Below are positions 1-13,866 of a DNA stretch of 64,000 bases, one piece after another; position 1 is the stretch's first letter; every line of letters begins with the position of its first letter. This stretch comes from Istiophorus platypterus (Eukaryota > Chordata > Actinopteri > Istiophoriformes > Istiophoridae): contig CM029111.1 in assembly GCA_016859345.1 (NCBI GenBank), positions 8,676,714-8,740,713 on the forward strand, given 5' to 3'. The notes beneath the pieces were generated by a model, which made no database searches, was not told the origin of the DNA, and saw only the letters and a list, made by a program, of their open reading frames with translations. The position numbers and the translations under genes were made by a program.

Positions 1-354
1 GGCACGTATTTTGCTGGAAAAAGTATTTTTCCTCCCATTGAAAAGTGTGTGAAAGGCAGTTCAAATGATAACCGTATGTACTAGTTGTGAAACAATACCC
101 AGTGAAGTAGTGGAATGAAAACCACCATGTTGCTTTGATTATGTTTGAATTGACCAGCTGAATGAGTAAGAAGTTTTTACTCCAGTCAACAAAAGCGATA
201 GAACCCTTTTTATTTTGTGGTATCATTGTGTTTAGGCTACCACCATAGAAAACAAGTGTGATTATGGCACAGTCACTGATGTGTGAATCCTTTGAAAGAC
301 TGGTTAGATGTCTGTTTTTGCGTGTGTACTTTGACCTTACATGCTTATTTTTAG
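1..354 (+). other. plcg1: plcg1 intron (partial, left edge)
   Basis: AT-rich sequence lying before the first recognisable plcg1 exon. It ends in a T-rich tract and AG acceptor at 353-354. The reading frame of the next exon needs two bases from an exon left of the window, so this is intron. No other gene or repeat is visible in it. Confidence 0.8.
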
Positions 355-3300
355 CTACCTGACGGGAGACCAGTTTTCCAGCGAGTCGTCCCTGGAGGCG
401 TACGCTCGCTGTCTAAGGATGGGCTGCCGCTGTATTGAATGTGGGTAAACACAAAAACACATGCACTCAGGTTTTACTACATGTACATTAAATCACCACA
501 ACTAGACTTTCAACCTAGAAATTAACTCTCCTACACCTCCTCCTTACCGTTCAACTTTTAATGCAGCTGCCACACCCTTAATCACAACCTCATGCATTAC
601 TGTTGCATAACAGTGCTGTAGATTGCCATTACACCAAACCCTTGTCTGGCAGGTTTCTATGAATAGAGCTGGCTTATAATGAGTTGAAATGTTGCTTTGT
701 CTCGTACAAAAGTAAACAAACATCACATAAACTTCCCCTTCTTCAAGTGTAAAGGCCTTAGAACTCTTCTGCAACTCTATAATAAATGTGCATTTGTTTT
801 TATTTACTTCCTTCTGTGCAGTATTGTAGGTGAAATGACATCACGTGTGTGTGTATGTGTGTGGGTTGTGTTTATTTTCAGTGGACTGCTGGGATGGTCC
901 TGATGGAATGCCAGTCATCTACCATGGACACACCCTCACAACAAAAATCAAGTTCTGTGATGTCCTAACCACCATCAAAGAGCACGCCTTTGTCACATCT
1001 GAGTGAGTCTTCGTGAGCGTGTCCCACTCTGTTTCTCTTGACAGCCGTCAGGGATGAGATGATGGAATGATGAGAGATGACAAGCGTAAAGAAATAGCTC
1101 ACGCACATGCAGAAGTATCAGACGAAACAATGTAGACAGGCTGCTTTGACATTATTCATCATTGTCTTGAGCGAGAAAATAAGATACGAAAATCACATCT
1201 AAGCACAGATAGAGAGGGCATCTCTGTGAAGTTGAAACTCTTAAGTTTAATCTGTTGTCTTCCCTCAGCTATCCCATCATCCTGTCCATTGAGGACCACT
1301 GTAGTATTGTGCAACAGAGGAATATGGCTACCTACTTTAAGAAGGTGTTTGGAGACATGCTGCTGACCAAGGCGGTAGATATCGCAGCAGACGGCCTGCC
1401 CTCACCCAACCAGCTCAAGAGGAAAATCCTCATCAAGGTCCAGAACCACCTGAAGTCATGAGAAACCATTTGATCTCTTTTTAGTTACAGTTTTTACAAC
1501 AGGAAAAAGTATGATTGGATATTATGGATAGAGTGTTAATGTTTCTGATTGAATGTCCCCTTCCTGTCCGTCTGTCCTCTTCCCCCTTCATCATCTGCAG
1601 CATAAGAAGCTTGCAGAAGGCAGTGCCTATGAGGAGGTGTCCACCTCCACTCCCTACTCAGAGAACGATATCAGCAACTCCATCAAAAATGGCATCCTGT
1701 ACCTGGAAGACCCAATTAACCATGTAAGCATGTTTACCAGGTACAAGTGGAATCTGGATGCTTCTTGAGGTAGAATGAAAAGCATGGGATGTATTGCTTA
1801 CTTTGGCCACTTTTTGTGCAACACATGGATGCTCCCAATATTTCCACTAACTCAGACTCATTTAATGTGTCTTTCCCCCTTCATCCTCCCTCTCTTCCTC
1901 CCAGGAGTGGTACCCTCATTTCTTTGTCCTGACCAGCAGTAAGATCTACTACTCAGAGGAAACCTCCAATAACCAGGGCAACGATGATGAGGAGGAGCAC
2001 AGAGAGGTTGGTAGGCCTGTTTTGTTTTTGTTATACATTGAGATGAGAAGTGCTAGGTGTGACTTTGAACTTGTAATTGTCATAGCATTTATGCAACACT
2101 AGATACTGAACTCAATTCATACCTTTGCTGGATCAGTTTCAGAGTTTATTGCCTTCACAAGCGTCTCATTTTGTGATCGCTGTATTACAATTGGAATAAC
2201 ATTTGGTTTGTTTGTGGATGCAAGGAGACAGTTTTTATAGCTATTTGATGAGTAGCATCTCCCTCTATCTTCTAACCTCCTAGGTGTCTAATGGCATGGA
2301 CCAGCATGTGACAGAGAAATGGTTCCATGGGAAGCTGGGCGCAGGTCGGGATGGGCGGCAGATAGCCGAGAGGCTGCTGTCTGAATACTGCACGGAGACC
2401 GGAGCGCCAGATGGCTCCTTCCTGGTCCGAGAGAGCGAGACCTTTGTGGGAGACTACACACTGTCATTCTGGTATAGTGCATTTGATTGTGCATTCATAA
2501 TTCCCTCACGCTTGACGCAGACTGCAACTGCAATCTTTAAGGATGGGGTGGGCTGTAGATAGGGAAGGATTATATAGACAGAATTATTGATAATAATAGA
2601 AAATGGACCCTTTAAGTTCACCTCATTTAACTGTGTGGTGACATAAACACTAAACCTCTGAAAATGAAATTGAATATTATTAAGAAATTAAAAGTTGGTT
2701 TTAATTGGTATTAACCACAAAATTGTATATCACAGTAACATGTTATTTTATCATGGTGTGATTTTTATTGAAACTGTATTGTTACCTCTATGATGCCTTT
2801 TAATATGAAATCCTTTATACATCGAAAGGAAACTCTCCCTTACTCATTCTGTGTTTTGAAGGTTTAACTCGTGCAAATAGCTGAGTGACATACTTGCAGA
2901 TCAATCGATGTTAATTGCTTCACCATTGATTTTGGTTGTTTTCACGGTCTGAAGTGTGATTATTCACGTTCTGTTTGCACGTCTCCACCCACGACTAGCC
3001 TATGCATGGGTAGAGACATGCAATGTATGGAAACAACATATAGACAATCAGTTGGCAGCATGTTCAAGGTTAAAATGGGGGACTAGTGTTTATCAGCAAG
3101 CTTCTTTGTGGTTGTAATGATCTAATGATGGCTTTCTCTTTTTCTCCATCTCACTCATCTGTGCACCAGGCGTTCAGGGCGAGTGCAGCATTGTCGTATC
3201 CACTCTCGTCAGGAGGCGGGCAGCCCCAAGTTCTACCTGACTGACAACCTAGTGTTTGACACGCTCTTTGCCTTGATAACTCATTACCAGCAGGTGGCGC

Positions 3301-6300
3301 TGCGCTGCAATGAGTTTGAAATGAAGCTGACTGAGCCAGTGCCTCAGACCAATGCCCACGAAAGCAAAGAGTGAGTTTTTACATAGATTGGAAAGAATGT
3401 TAAATTATGAAGAACTGGGCACTGATCTCCAGCAATGTACTTTTTGTCATCTTTCAAAAACTAGAGAGATCTACTGCTTTGCCCCATTTTTGCTTTAACT
3501 CTAAATAACATTTCATAACTACAGTTGACATTGTAGACTGTTAGTTGGTACCCTCAGCTAGACCGAACAGGAGGTGTGTAGTGAAATGTTGCGTCCCTGC
3601 ACTTATCCTCTGTCGATCTGTGTTTTGTTGTTTGCCCAAGATGGTACCATGCAAACCTCTCCAGGAGCCATGCTGAGAACATGTTGATGAGGGTTCCCCG
3701 TGACGGGGCTTTTCTTGTCAGGAAGAGGGCAGAACCCAACTCCTTTGCCATTTCATTCAGGTAACTGAGTTGTACTCTCACATTAACTGACTGCTGCTTA
3801 TATCTCATGTCATTTGCTTCTAACTTTCTTTTTTAATGTACCAGGAAGGCTTTAGAGAGAAAAAATGTCTAAATTATCATAATGACAAATATTAGGATGA
3901 ATGCAAAATAATTGATATCATCCCTGTGGTTTCTTCACAGGGCAGAGGGTAAGATAAAGCACTGTCGTGTGCAGCAGGAGGGGCAGACAGTGGTGCTCGG
4001 TACCTCAGAGTTTGACAGCCTAGTAGATCTCATCAGCTACTATGAGAAGCACCCTCTGTACCGCAAGATGAAGCTGCGTTACCCCATCAATGAGGACACA
4101 CTAGAGAAGATTGGCACTGCTGTGAGTATAAAGCATAAGCATAAAGCATAAAGTCCAAGACGCACTTACCTGAGATAAATAGATAAGAAGTATAATCTAG
4201 GTTAATAATTCAATCAGAAAAAGACTGCGTTTTGTAAAAAGAAATATCCAATGTTGTAGTTTTGAGTTCTGTGGTGAAATCTCCTCCTGCTCAGTCAAAA
4301 GACATAATCTGTTGTCCAACAGGAGCCAGACTATGGTTCGCTGTATGAGGGCAGGAATCCAGGCTTTTACGTGGAGGCCAACCAAATGCCAACGTTCAAG
4401 GTGAGCATACGGTACTGAGTTCCTGTGTTGAATTCTGCACCTTTGGGACCTGTATATAGTGGAGACAGTGAACATGTTTTTCAGAAACTTCTGCCTTGTC
4501 TTTTCAGTGCACGGTAAGAGCCATGTATGAGTATAAAGCCCAGAGAGACGATGAGCTCTCCTTCACTAAGAACGCCATCATCTCTAATGTGGACAAACAG
4601 GAAGGCGGATGGTAAGAGATTTGCATAACATTCCTCCAGGAAGTAGCTCTCAACCCACCACCACGACTACCACACACATCTTATCACATCTCATCACATC
4701 TCTATGTCTCCTAGGTGGAAGGGTGACTGTGGAGGGAAGAAGCAGCTATGGTTTCCTGCCAACTACGTAGAGGAGATCAGTCCATCAGCAGCCGAGCCTG
4801 ACAGAAATGTGAGGATCAAACCCGTTAACTGAGAGAGAACAGGGCTACACTTGCAGTTACACATTTGTACATTTATGTGAAATGAATGCACCTGCCAGCC
4901 CCCAGTCGGCAGGGATGTCACGGTCAGGCCAAGATACACATGTAATGTGGATTATAACTTCAAAACGGGTGACAACTTCGATCCTAATCCTCTTATTTTC
5001 TGTCAAGCAGGAGACGACAGAGAACAGCCCCCTTGGAGATCTGCTGAGAGGAAGTGTGGACGTGTCTTCCTGTCAAATTGGTGAGTGGCCCTTCGCCTTC
5101 CTGTTCGAATCAGTGCTGCAGGGCTGCAGAGCAGGCAGTCACCTTTTCAGATGGCAACCACCTTTTCTGGCTGTCGTACGCTTGGATATAATCTCCTAAC
5201 TATTTGTTTTTAATCGGATAAGGACACAGTCACCACTTTCTTCAGTGTCTTTTTTTTATCCTTTATCAGGCTCCTCTATTATTAATTTTTCTCCATTCAG
5301 TTTTATTATTGCTCTTGCTTTTCTTACAGCTCTGAATCTTGTATTTTATTGACATCCTCTAGTTGATTCAGTGCACACTCATTAGTGTTGGCACTGTCAT
5401 GCATTTTTATGACCTCTCCTAATCAGTTAGTACCTGATCCCTTCTGTATGTTTGAGCGGATCTTTGGCTCCATCTAGTGGTAGTATGGGAAAGATCTGAT
5501 TATATGACGTACCAAGGCTCCCTTCACTGCGGCTGCCATAGTCGCACTAGTTGAATCTATTTTCAGATTTGATTCTTAGATTGATTTATAAAATCACATC
5601 AGCATAAACTTAATGGCTGTTGCAACGATGTGTCAATTCATCAATTAGTTGATCAAAAGAAAAATCATCTGCAACATATTTGATACCTGATTAATCATTT
5701 GATTAAGTTTTAAAGCAAAATGCCAATTATTCGATGGTTCCAGATCAGAAAAGTTGAGAATTTGCTTCATGTGCTTTTACTTGATAGTAACTTTATTATG
5801 GGTATTGGACTTTTTGTCAAACAAAAAAATACACTTAATGATGTCACCTTGCAGTTTAAGAAGTTATGATGAAATTATTACTATTTTCTGATGTATCATA
5901 AACCAAACAATTAATTAGATAATTGAGAAAAGACTCAGCAGATTATTTTGTTATAAAAATAATCATTAGTTGCAGCCCTAAATTTAACAGTTTATGAATT
6001 AAATTGACCGGCTTCTGAGCCAGTAGTAAGTGAAGCTCAGGCCGATTATTATTTGCAGACCAACAGTATTTTCTCTCCATATCTGCCTGTTTATTTTTTT
6101 CCCTTGATCTACGAGTATGGTCAACATACTATTATATAATGACTTCATTTCATTTTTACAGATCCAAGTAAGTATTTCACATTTTGGTGGCAGGAGGAAA
6201 AAGTTCATGTTAAAAAAGAGAAGGGGAAGCCATGTTTTTCCTCCTCATTCATGTTGTTCAACAAATTCATTCATTTGTTTGCACCTTTTCTTAATCCCTT

Positions 6301-7468
6301 TTTTGTCTTCTCTTCAGTTGTGCGTCCAGATGGGAAGGGTAGTAGGCCCCACGTTTTCTCCCTGGTACCGAGCGCATCCATGCGGACAGGCCCATTGCTG
6401 GATGTCGCTGCCAGCAGCCAAGAAGAGCTCAAAGAATGGGTGTTAAAGATCCGCCAGGTCACCAGTACCTCAGAGGCCAAGGTAACTGCACTGCATCACG
6501 TGGCTGACAGAAAATGCGGGCCAAGATTTATAACATGCTCAACCAACATTGTGGGTTCCAGGATTGAATCATGACTTTTGTTTGCCCTATAATACCCATA
6601 ACCTGTATTTAGGAAACACTGACTGAGCAGTGAGCATTGTGGTGTTTGTCAGCAGACTAACACAGTTACACACACTCTCCCCTGAAAGCTGTTTTTTTTT
6701 GCTTGGTAGAACAAAAGGTAGGTAGAACTACCTGAACTGTAGTTGTTGAGGGAGGAATAAAGCTTCAGGCCAGCGCCTGCATCAGATTTGTTTTTGTGAA
6801 AATGTGAACTGAGAGTGTGTTAGTGTTGGTGCAACTGTATTTTCTTTACACAGCTGGAAGAGGGGAAGATGATGGAGCGGAGGAAGAAGATTGCACTGGA
6901 ATTATCTGAGCTGGTCATCTACTGTAGGCCTGTGCCATTTGATGAAGATAGTAAGGGTTACAGACACTCACTGGTGCATAAATGTGACTGATTTTATCCC
7001 TAATTACATGATTAATCAATCAGATGTACAGTACTAGAACATGTAGGTCAGTTCTCTCCCTTTGCCTCTCCCTGCCTCCTGTAGAGATCGGCACAGACCG
7101 GGCCTGTTTCCGGGACATGTCATCCTTCCCCGAGACCAAGGCAGAGAAGTATGTCAACAAGATCAAGGGAAAGAAGTTCCTGCAGTACAATCGGCTACAG
7201 CTGTCGAGGATCTACCCCAGAGGCCAGAGACTAGACTCCTCCAACTATGACCCACTGCCAATGTGGCTCTGCGGGTCCCAGCTGGTAGCACTCAACTTCC
7301 AGACAGCAGGTACTTTATCTACCTTCTTGTCAGGGCAGATAAACAGGGTAGACAGAAGCTTTCTAACTCTTTCATGTGCCTGTTATATTTCATATATTTC
7401 ATATGCCTGTTACTATAGACATACACACACACAAACACACACACACGTTAAATATTTTACATATTAAA

Positions 7469-7513
<45 letters not shown>

Positions 7514-10500
7514 TAATTAATTAATTTTACTTTTCTTTTCCCTCTCCCATGTCCAGACAAGCCCATGCAGATGAACCAGGCCCTGTTCATGTTGAATGGA
7601 AGGAGTGGCTACGTCCTCCAGCCGCCCATCATGAGGGATGATAACTTTGATCCGTTTGACAGACATTCACTACGAGGCCTTGAGCAAGTCAATCTAGAGA
7701 TAGAGGTACAGTGGTGTGAGGATTGGACTGTGTGTTTTTCATGTGTAACTCCATGAACCAAAGGCTTTCAGACTGTGAGGCACACTTCCCCAGGGGTTTT
7801 GAAGGAGAGCTGGAGCCTCCTTGTCAGAATTAACCCGCAGTGTTGGACTTTGGAGACCCCAGTTGTAGTGTACGCTTTGGTATTAATGTGCAGAAACAAG
7901 TGAAGTGAAAAGATCTAAAGCAGTAACCTGTATTCCTCTTCTTCCCCTCTGAAGATTTTAGGCGCCCGGCACCTCCCCAAGCACGGACGGGGCATAGTTT
8001 GTCCTCTGATTGAGATCGAGGTGTGTGGGGCAGAGTACGACTGTGCCAAGCAAAAAACAGACTCAGAAGGTGAGAGCTGCTCTAATTTTTACTTTGCTGG
8101 GTTTCTCTGTCAGTAAAAGGATACTCTGCCAGAAATGAAGAAATGAGTTGTAATTGTTTACTGGATACATTACCCTCCTGTAATTTCCTGTCTGGTCCTA
8201 GAAAAACAGGAAGTTGTACAAACAACTTAGCCATGTGTGGAAATAAAAATGGGACAACACTGCATATTGTGGACATAGTTCTGGCACAGCTTTTATCAAG
8301 TTTTATTGTATGGCAGACAATAATAGAGAAATTACTAAGAAAAGCTTAAAAATTAAATATTTTAAATAGATTACAGCACTCCTTGCTCTGTGAGAAAAGT
8401 AATTACACTATTAATTACATTTATTTCAATGCCATACCTTGGGTTGGTTTATTGTTCAGAATTAGGTGAAGTAAAGGCAAGGCTTCTCTGTGACTCACAA
8501 GTTTTTTAAATTTGTCCGTATGTTGTCGTTCTATCCAAAGTTGAAAATAATTAATAAATAAAGCCATGAGGTGAAGAAAATTTAGCCTGTTTAGCAGATG
8601 AGGAAGCATTCTCACAATGAAAGATTTCTGGATTAGTTGGCAGTTATGGACAGCAAATTCTGATCTAAGCACAAGTTTTTCATGGTATTTTTATGTTTAC
8701 ATAGCATAAATTAAAAAAAAAATTAGGATGTCCAACCTCCTCTGCTTATTTTCTATATTTATTTACTTAAAGTCTAATTTTTAATCATTTCATTGACTTT
8801 AATATAATTACTGAGAAGTTTGTTACACTACTTTATCACTGGTGAAAGTAATGTTATGACATTAACAACAGTAACAGTGACATACTGTACAACTCTTATT
8901 TCTCTCTTTCAATCTTTTTTTCTTTTGTCTTCTCCAGCTGATAATGGTCTGAACCCCACCTGGCCCCGGAAGCCGTTCCATGTCCTAGTCTGCAACTCTG
9001 CGTTTGCCTTCTTACGCTTTGTGGTTTATGAGATTGACATGTTCAATGACCAAAATTTCTTGGCTCAGGCCACATTCCCCATTCATGGTCTCAAGACAGG
9101 TACAAGCAACATCAGTGTGCTCTCTTAGATGACCTAAAGCCCTGTTGCAAATGTGTGCTGTAATAAAAGCCTTTCTTCGCTGTCTGTTTTTATGGCACCA
9201 GGTTACCGTTCAGTACCTCTGAAGAACAGCTACAACGAGGATCTGGAGTTGGCATCTCTGTTAGTCCACATGGACATCATCAGAGGCAGGGTGAGCTACT
9301 GTTTGTTACTGAGCTGTTCCTAAACCTGCTCATTGATGTCTTCACCATTAATAACCACTGCATGCTCCAATATACAAACATAAAGAAGCCAAAGCCAAAA
9401 GACAGCTGGATTTACAGGTGGGTTGTGTCCCACACCATGTGTCTTCCTGGACACCAGTAATTTACTGCACACGCACAAATATAATCCAGAACGTAACAGC
9501 CTGTTACCTCTGAACAGAGCCAGGCTGGTTTTTCCCCGATTTCTAGTCTTTATACAAAGCTAAGCTAACCAGCTCTTGGCTGTAGCCTAATAGTTAGTTG
9601 GTTAGTATGTCAGGCACATACAAGTGCCCAGCTGAGACCTACAAGACACTAGAACAATATACCTTTGCAGTGGTGATACATTTGTCAAACATAAACCAAG
9701 TTTCCTATATTACACAGCAAACAAAGAACACTGTCTCCTGTGCTATGCTCTATGAATCAATTCTGCCGCACTAAACTAAAACACATTTCCAGTTACTTTT
9801 TATCATCCGCCCGGGAGAACTCATCAGAAATTAAGTAAATTTAACTAAATACTGAAGCCCTTGAATCATCATATTATGAGCAATAAAACATTTAAAAGGA
9901 CTTTCTCTCATGCAAATGACAGACTGAGGTATAGCGGGTCATCAACCAACTGAAAGGTCTTTGGTTCAATCCTCCAATGTGGAAGAGTCCTTGGGCAAGA
10001 CACCGAACCCCAAATTTCCCCTGATCCATCAATGTGTGTGTGTAATGTGTTTGAATGGGTGAATGTGGCATGTAGTGTAAAGAGCTTTGAGTGGTCGACA
10101 GGACTGTTAGTTTTTTTATAAAACCATGCACAGGCCCCTCGAACTGATACTTTGGTGCTTGAATCCCCTCTTTCCTCCTCGTTTCTCTCAGGATGAAAAC
10201 GGAGAGGTTCTGAGCCCGTTTCTTGCAGTCGGGGCCATGTCGATGTCAGCATCTGCCCAAGCAGGGCGGGAACGTTTGGGGGATTTGAGCCCCGCTTCTT
10301 CCACTTCCTCTAGCATGTCTGCTCTGCCCCAGTCGCCAGCCCAGGCCATGGCCTACAGGGGGAGGGAGGGCTCATTTGAATCCCGCTACCAGTCCCCCCT
10401 TGATGACTTCAGGGTGTCTCAGGAGACCCTGTTGGACCACATGGACCCGCAGAACAGAAGGTAAGTGTTTTGCCGTGTGCAGTGAGTTTTCAGGCGGTAG

Positions 10501-10582
10501 AAGGTTCCAGACATTCTCCTGTCTTTGTTTCTACCTCAGGATATTGCGGAGGACCAGAGTGGGCGGAGAGAACCGTGTCTAA
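355..10582 (+). CDS. plcg1: Phospholipase C gamma 1, 3' part (22 exons)
   Basis: Cytosolic enzyme that cleaves PIP2 into IP3 and diacylglycerol downstream of receptor tyrosine kinases. Exons: 355-440, 882-1002, 1269-1437, 1601-1723, 1905-2006, 2284-2471, 3170-3370, 3641-3760, 3941-4121, 4323-4400, 4508-4611, 4715-4808, 5011-5080, 6318-6481, 6854-6950, 7085-7309, 7557-7705, 7955-8069, 8938-9099, 9202-9290, 10192-10460, 10540-10582. All junctions are GT-AG and in phase, giving 982 residues (human total 1291). Domains in order: rest of the catalytic X box (YHGHTLT holds the second catalytic His; the first lies left of the window), first half of the split PH, nSH2 (WFHGKLGAG, FLVRES), cSH2 (WYHANL, FLVRKR), regulatory tyrosines in EPDYGSLYEG and PGFYVEANQMP (Tyr783 equivalent), SH3 (AMYEYKAQRDDELSF), second PH half, Y box, C2, and a tail with SRYQSPLDDFRVSQE (Tyr1253 equivalent). 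The tail end RRTRVGGENRV separates it from PLCG2. The tail carries an extra Ser/Ala-rich stretch. Confidence 0.97.
5617..5980. mobile_element. MITE-like repeat, copy A (plcg1 intron)
   Basis: Non-coding, AT-rich repeat in the intron between plcg1 exons 5011-5080 and 6318-6481. Its right end, AATCATTAGTTGCAGCCCTA at 5961-5980, is the inverted end of a short element common in fish. The left end (TTGCAACGATG) is a diverged version of the same terminus. The body shares phrases such as CAATTAATTAGATAATTGA with copies B-E in this window. I treat it as a non-autonomous DNA transposon; the superfamily was not determined. Confidence 0.65.
7421..7526. repeat. (CA)n / (TA)n / (AATT)n microsatellite
   Basis: Compound simple repeat in a plcg1 intron: CA units near 7421-7446, TA units 7477-7510, then AATT units to 7526. 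It lies about 30 bp before the acceptor of the exon at 7557. Length differences between individuals could affect the polypyrimidine tract, but that is inference. Confidence 0.9.
9928..10112 (+). repeat. SINE-like interspersed repeat with tRNA-type B box
   Basis: Sequence in the plcg1 intron between exons 9202-9290 and 10192-10460. It contains GGTTCAATCC, resembling a Pol III B box, followed by GGGCAAGACACCGAACCCC, GAATGGGTGAATGTG and AAAGAGCTTTGAGTGGTCGA. I recognise this order from a very common teleost repeat. No poly(A) tail or target-site duplication was made out. It ends about 80 bp before a plcg1 acceptor. Confidence 0.55.
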
Positions 10583-10866
10583 GTCCAAGCCAATCAGGAC
10601 GCATTTCTGTTGCCCCCCGCCCCCCCCCAACCCCCGACCTTACCCCCTCCCCACCCGGTCGCCTCTCCCCGTACCGATGATGTCACTGACTGCTGTGAAC
10701 ACTGTTTCCATGGAAACGCCCACCACCGCTTTGGCCTACATTTCAGGCAGCTCTCCCTCCCTCCATTCTCCAACACCCACCCCACTCTCTTCCCCCCTCG
10801 CTCCTCCCTGCTGCCCAGCCTCCTCACCACGAGCCTGACGAGAAGAACGGACTCGGACATAAGTAG

Positions 10867-10938
10867 GGTGGGGGTCTGGTGGGGGTCGGGGGGTCGGGGG
10901 GTCGGGGGGTCAGGGGGGTCGGGGGGTGGGGTGGCTGA
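10867..10938 (+). other. G-rich tract, G-quadruplex candidate in plcg1 3' UTR
   Basis: Seven or more G runs of 3-6 bases, mostly spaced by TC or TCA, on the mRNA-sense strand some 290 bases past the stop codon. This meets the usual G3+N1-7 pattern several times over. Folding in RNA is inferred. Confidence 0.75.
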
Positions 10939-13860
10939 CCGTGGCGGACAGGAAGAAGAGACGGACATTCACAGGAGAACAAAAACAAGGTTGAACAAGT
11001 TTCAGCTCTGGACTGGTCGTTTTGCCAGGCGAGTTGTGTCTCATGTTTGAGTAGAGCACAACGGCTGCTTAGTTCAGAAGCTATGAGGAGGTAAAGAAGG
11101 GGGCTCTAAAAGCTATGAGTTTGAAACTGTTTCCCTGTTAAGTTTCTTAGCTCTTCTCTATTTGGCGTATATGAATATATATATTTATTCCTGCTATGCT
11201 GTTGCCCAGAGAACAGCAGCAGCAGCTGAACTGCTCAAAGAGCTCCTGTTTCCATGTTTTTAATTCTTATAATTATTTAAACCTTTAAACATTCATAATG
11301 TGACTTTTTTTTTTCCCTTTTTTTAAATGTATATGGTATATGTGTAAAACACGAGGGCTCTTTATGGCTATTTTTGATGTCTCTCTCTTCTCTGCTTTGT
11401 GGAGGAGTGCATCTCCAGTCTAACACCCTAATCCTGGAGGGAGATTTGATTTTTTTTTGAAGGCATCAGGAAGAAGTCATAACCTGTTTGTGTTGGAAGC
11501 AGTTAGAGAGAAGGCGGCATCATATGTTATGTCTGCACACACAAACACACAGCCAGGCTTTTTTTTTTTTTAATTTCCAACTTACATTCCAAAAAAACTG
11601 CACATAATTCCATGTTCCTGCGTTGCAGGTGCCTTTACAAGCCAGTCTGACACATTCAAACATCTGTCTCCCTCACTTAAAGTCTTACTCCTCAGTGATC
11701 ATGTCTGTAGCGTATCTAATGCCTCACTGTGTGATAAAGCAGGACCAAGGATACATGTTGACTCTAAAAAGGGGTCGTGTTCTGAGTGTTGGAGGATAAT
11801 TGTGCTCAAAATTTATCTATTTATTTTGTTTTTTGTTTTTTGTTTTTTTTTCCTGATTTTTACTCTTTAAACATCTCCCACGTTTATGGGAGTTTTAATG
11901 GCAGCACAGATGTTCAGCTCTTGTCAATCAAGGAAAAGTTCATAGGGCTGCAAGCTGAAATGAACGTACTGATAACTCTGCTGGATAATGTGATCAATTT
12001 TTAGAATAACAAACGTGGTTTGAGGAACAGTAAAACATACTTGCATTTTAAAACTTTTTCATCGGTAGGGAACATGGTAAATGTTTCATATTTGTCTGTA
12101 CACCATTAATGCTTTAAAAATAGAAACTGGAGATGGAGATTACATGTTTAACCGTGCAGTCCTGTGTTCCCAGGAGTTATTATTCAGTGTTTTGGAAATG
12201 TAGACATTTTTACCTACATTTCAAGTCTTAATACAAAATGATGGCCCCTTTATTCGGTGTTTTAATTTGTTCCCAGTGGCTGTAACTGTAATTGACACAG
12301 CTCTGTGACTACAGTGAATATAAAAACAGTCCCTCTTTTGATTCAGTGTTTTTTTTTTTTAGAAGTATGTTTAGTACCAACAGACGCCTCCTCTAACATG
12401 CTTTTGAGGTCCCAAGCAAAGAGGCTTTACTGCGACCGGATTGTTTTAGTTTTGATTTGTTGACATTTGTACGCTAGGGGTTTCCCATATGTGAGAAAAG
12501 AAATTCAGGATCGTTGACAAACAGTGAGCAAGTGAAGTGAGGCAAGGTTTGCATTGCCAGGGTAAGACGTAAAGAAAGCATGCCGTATTGGTATGTTCTG
12601 CGGCACCACACAGACATAAGGGACCTTTTGTGTTTGTGCTGCCATGATGCTCTGGTGAGCTTTGTCACAGCACTGTCCAGAAAACCTGTGACGATTTTTA
12701 AGTTACACTGCCATGAGATACAGTTAAATCGCCACTGCCCGTGAATTTATTTGTGATGAAATGTGCAAAAGTGGACACTTTCTGTAAACATCGGACTTAA
12801 AGTAAAAGCTACACCTCACAATCCATGATTCCTAACTTTAGCCCCTCAGTTTGGCTTCTACTAATATATGTTAGTCTATCGTGGCAATTAAGACTTCTCC
12901 TGAGGTAAATGTTGGACTTTTCATTTCCTGCGTTTGTGTTGCAAGTGTGTGTTTGAGAGGAACAGGCCAAGTCTATGCTTTAGCCTTTGTTGTAGCTTTC
13001 TTTCTGTGGCTGGTGGCTGAGAAAGGTGCCTGGGAGGGTGGGTAGAAGTCTGGGCCTTCAGTGAGCCCATACAACCAATGGTGTTATCTTTCCAGGTTTG
13101 TATTTCTCTGTTCGTATGTGATGACTATATGATGTAAACTCAGTATTCTCGCTCAGTGTTTGACCACTGAGACAAACCTAAGCCATATGGTATGATTTAA
13201 GGTAAAAGCAGGGACAGGAGTGAATACTTGAGGTCTCACTGAATATTTTTGGCATCTCTTTTTTGTGATTGCATGCCGATATTATCCCAAAGCTCCTCCA
13301 TATTACATTTATTTTTCCTCCAATGGTCGATGAATGGTCTTTTTCGGAGAGCACTCCCTCCAATGCTGCATTTCTCTAATGGCTGACCTGTCTGCTAACA
13401 TCTATGTGCCTACGTCTGCTCACACATCTTACATTAGAGCCACATCATTCACCGGCCCTGCTGGGCTTAAACACCTGCGCAGCCATGTTACGCCCACACA
13501 GGTGTTGTCCCTCATTTTTGACTGACTGGTTGGACCTCCTCTCAGTGCTGTGTGGCCACTTGTGAACCATGTTTGATTGACATGTCTGTGGCTCTCCTTT
13601 TTGGTTTGTTGTACTTGTTATGGCGGAACAACAAACTGTTAAGAGGTCAGATCAAACAGAGTAAACAAGAACACCTGTGTAGGTGTACAGGGCCCTTAAG
13701 TATCATTTGTTATTGCTTTTTTTTTTCTCCAACCTCGTCTGTTTTGTTACTGGCAGTCTGATTTACAGTCGTCTTTCTGTATTGTGCCTAAACCATCGAG
13801 AGGAAAAGTATTCATTTTAATTTTGCCTTTCATATGAAACATATTCAAGCCTGAAGAGTA

Positions 13861-13866
13861 AATAAA
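13861..13866 (+). promoter_or_regulatory. plcg1: Poly(A) signal of plcg1
   Basis: AATAAA followed within 30 bases by T-rich and GT-containing sequence. It is the first canonical signal on this strand after the plcg1 stop. Confidence 0.65.

Noticed and set aside
10594..11050. Long overlapping frames on both strands after the plcg1 stop
   Set aside because: They are due to C- and G-rich low-complexity sequence in the 3' UTR; no homology and no splice context.
11945..12010. AGGGCTGCAAGCTGAAATGA, resembling a MITE terminus
   Set aside because: Only the first ten or so bases fit and the following sequence does not share family phrases; left as unannotated 3' UTR.
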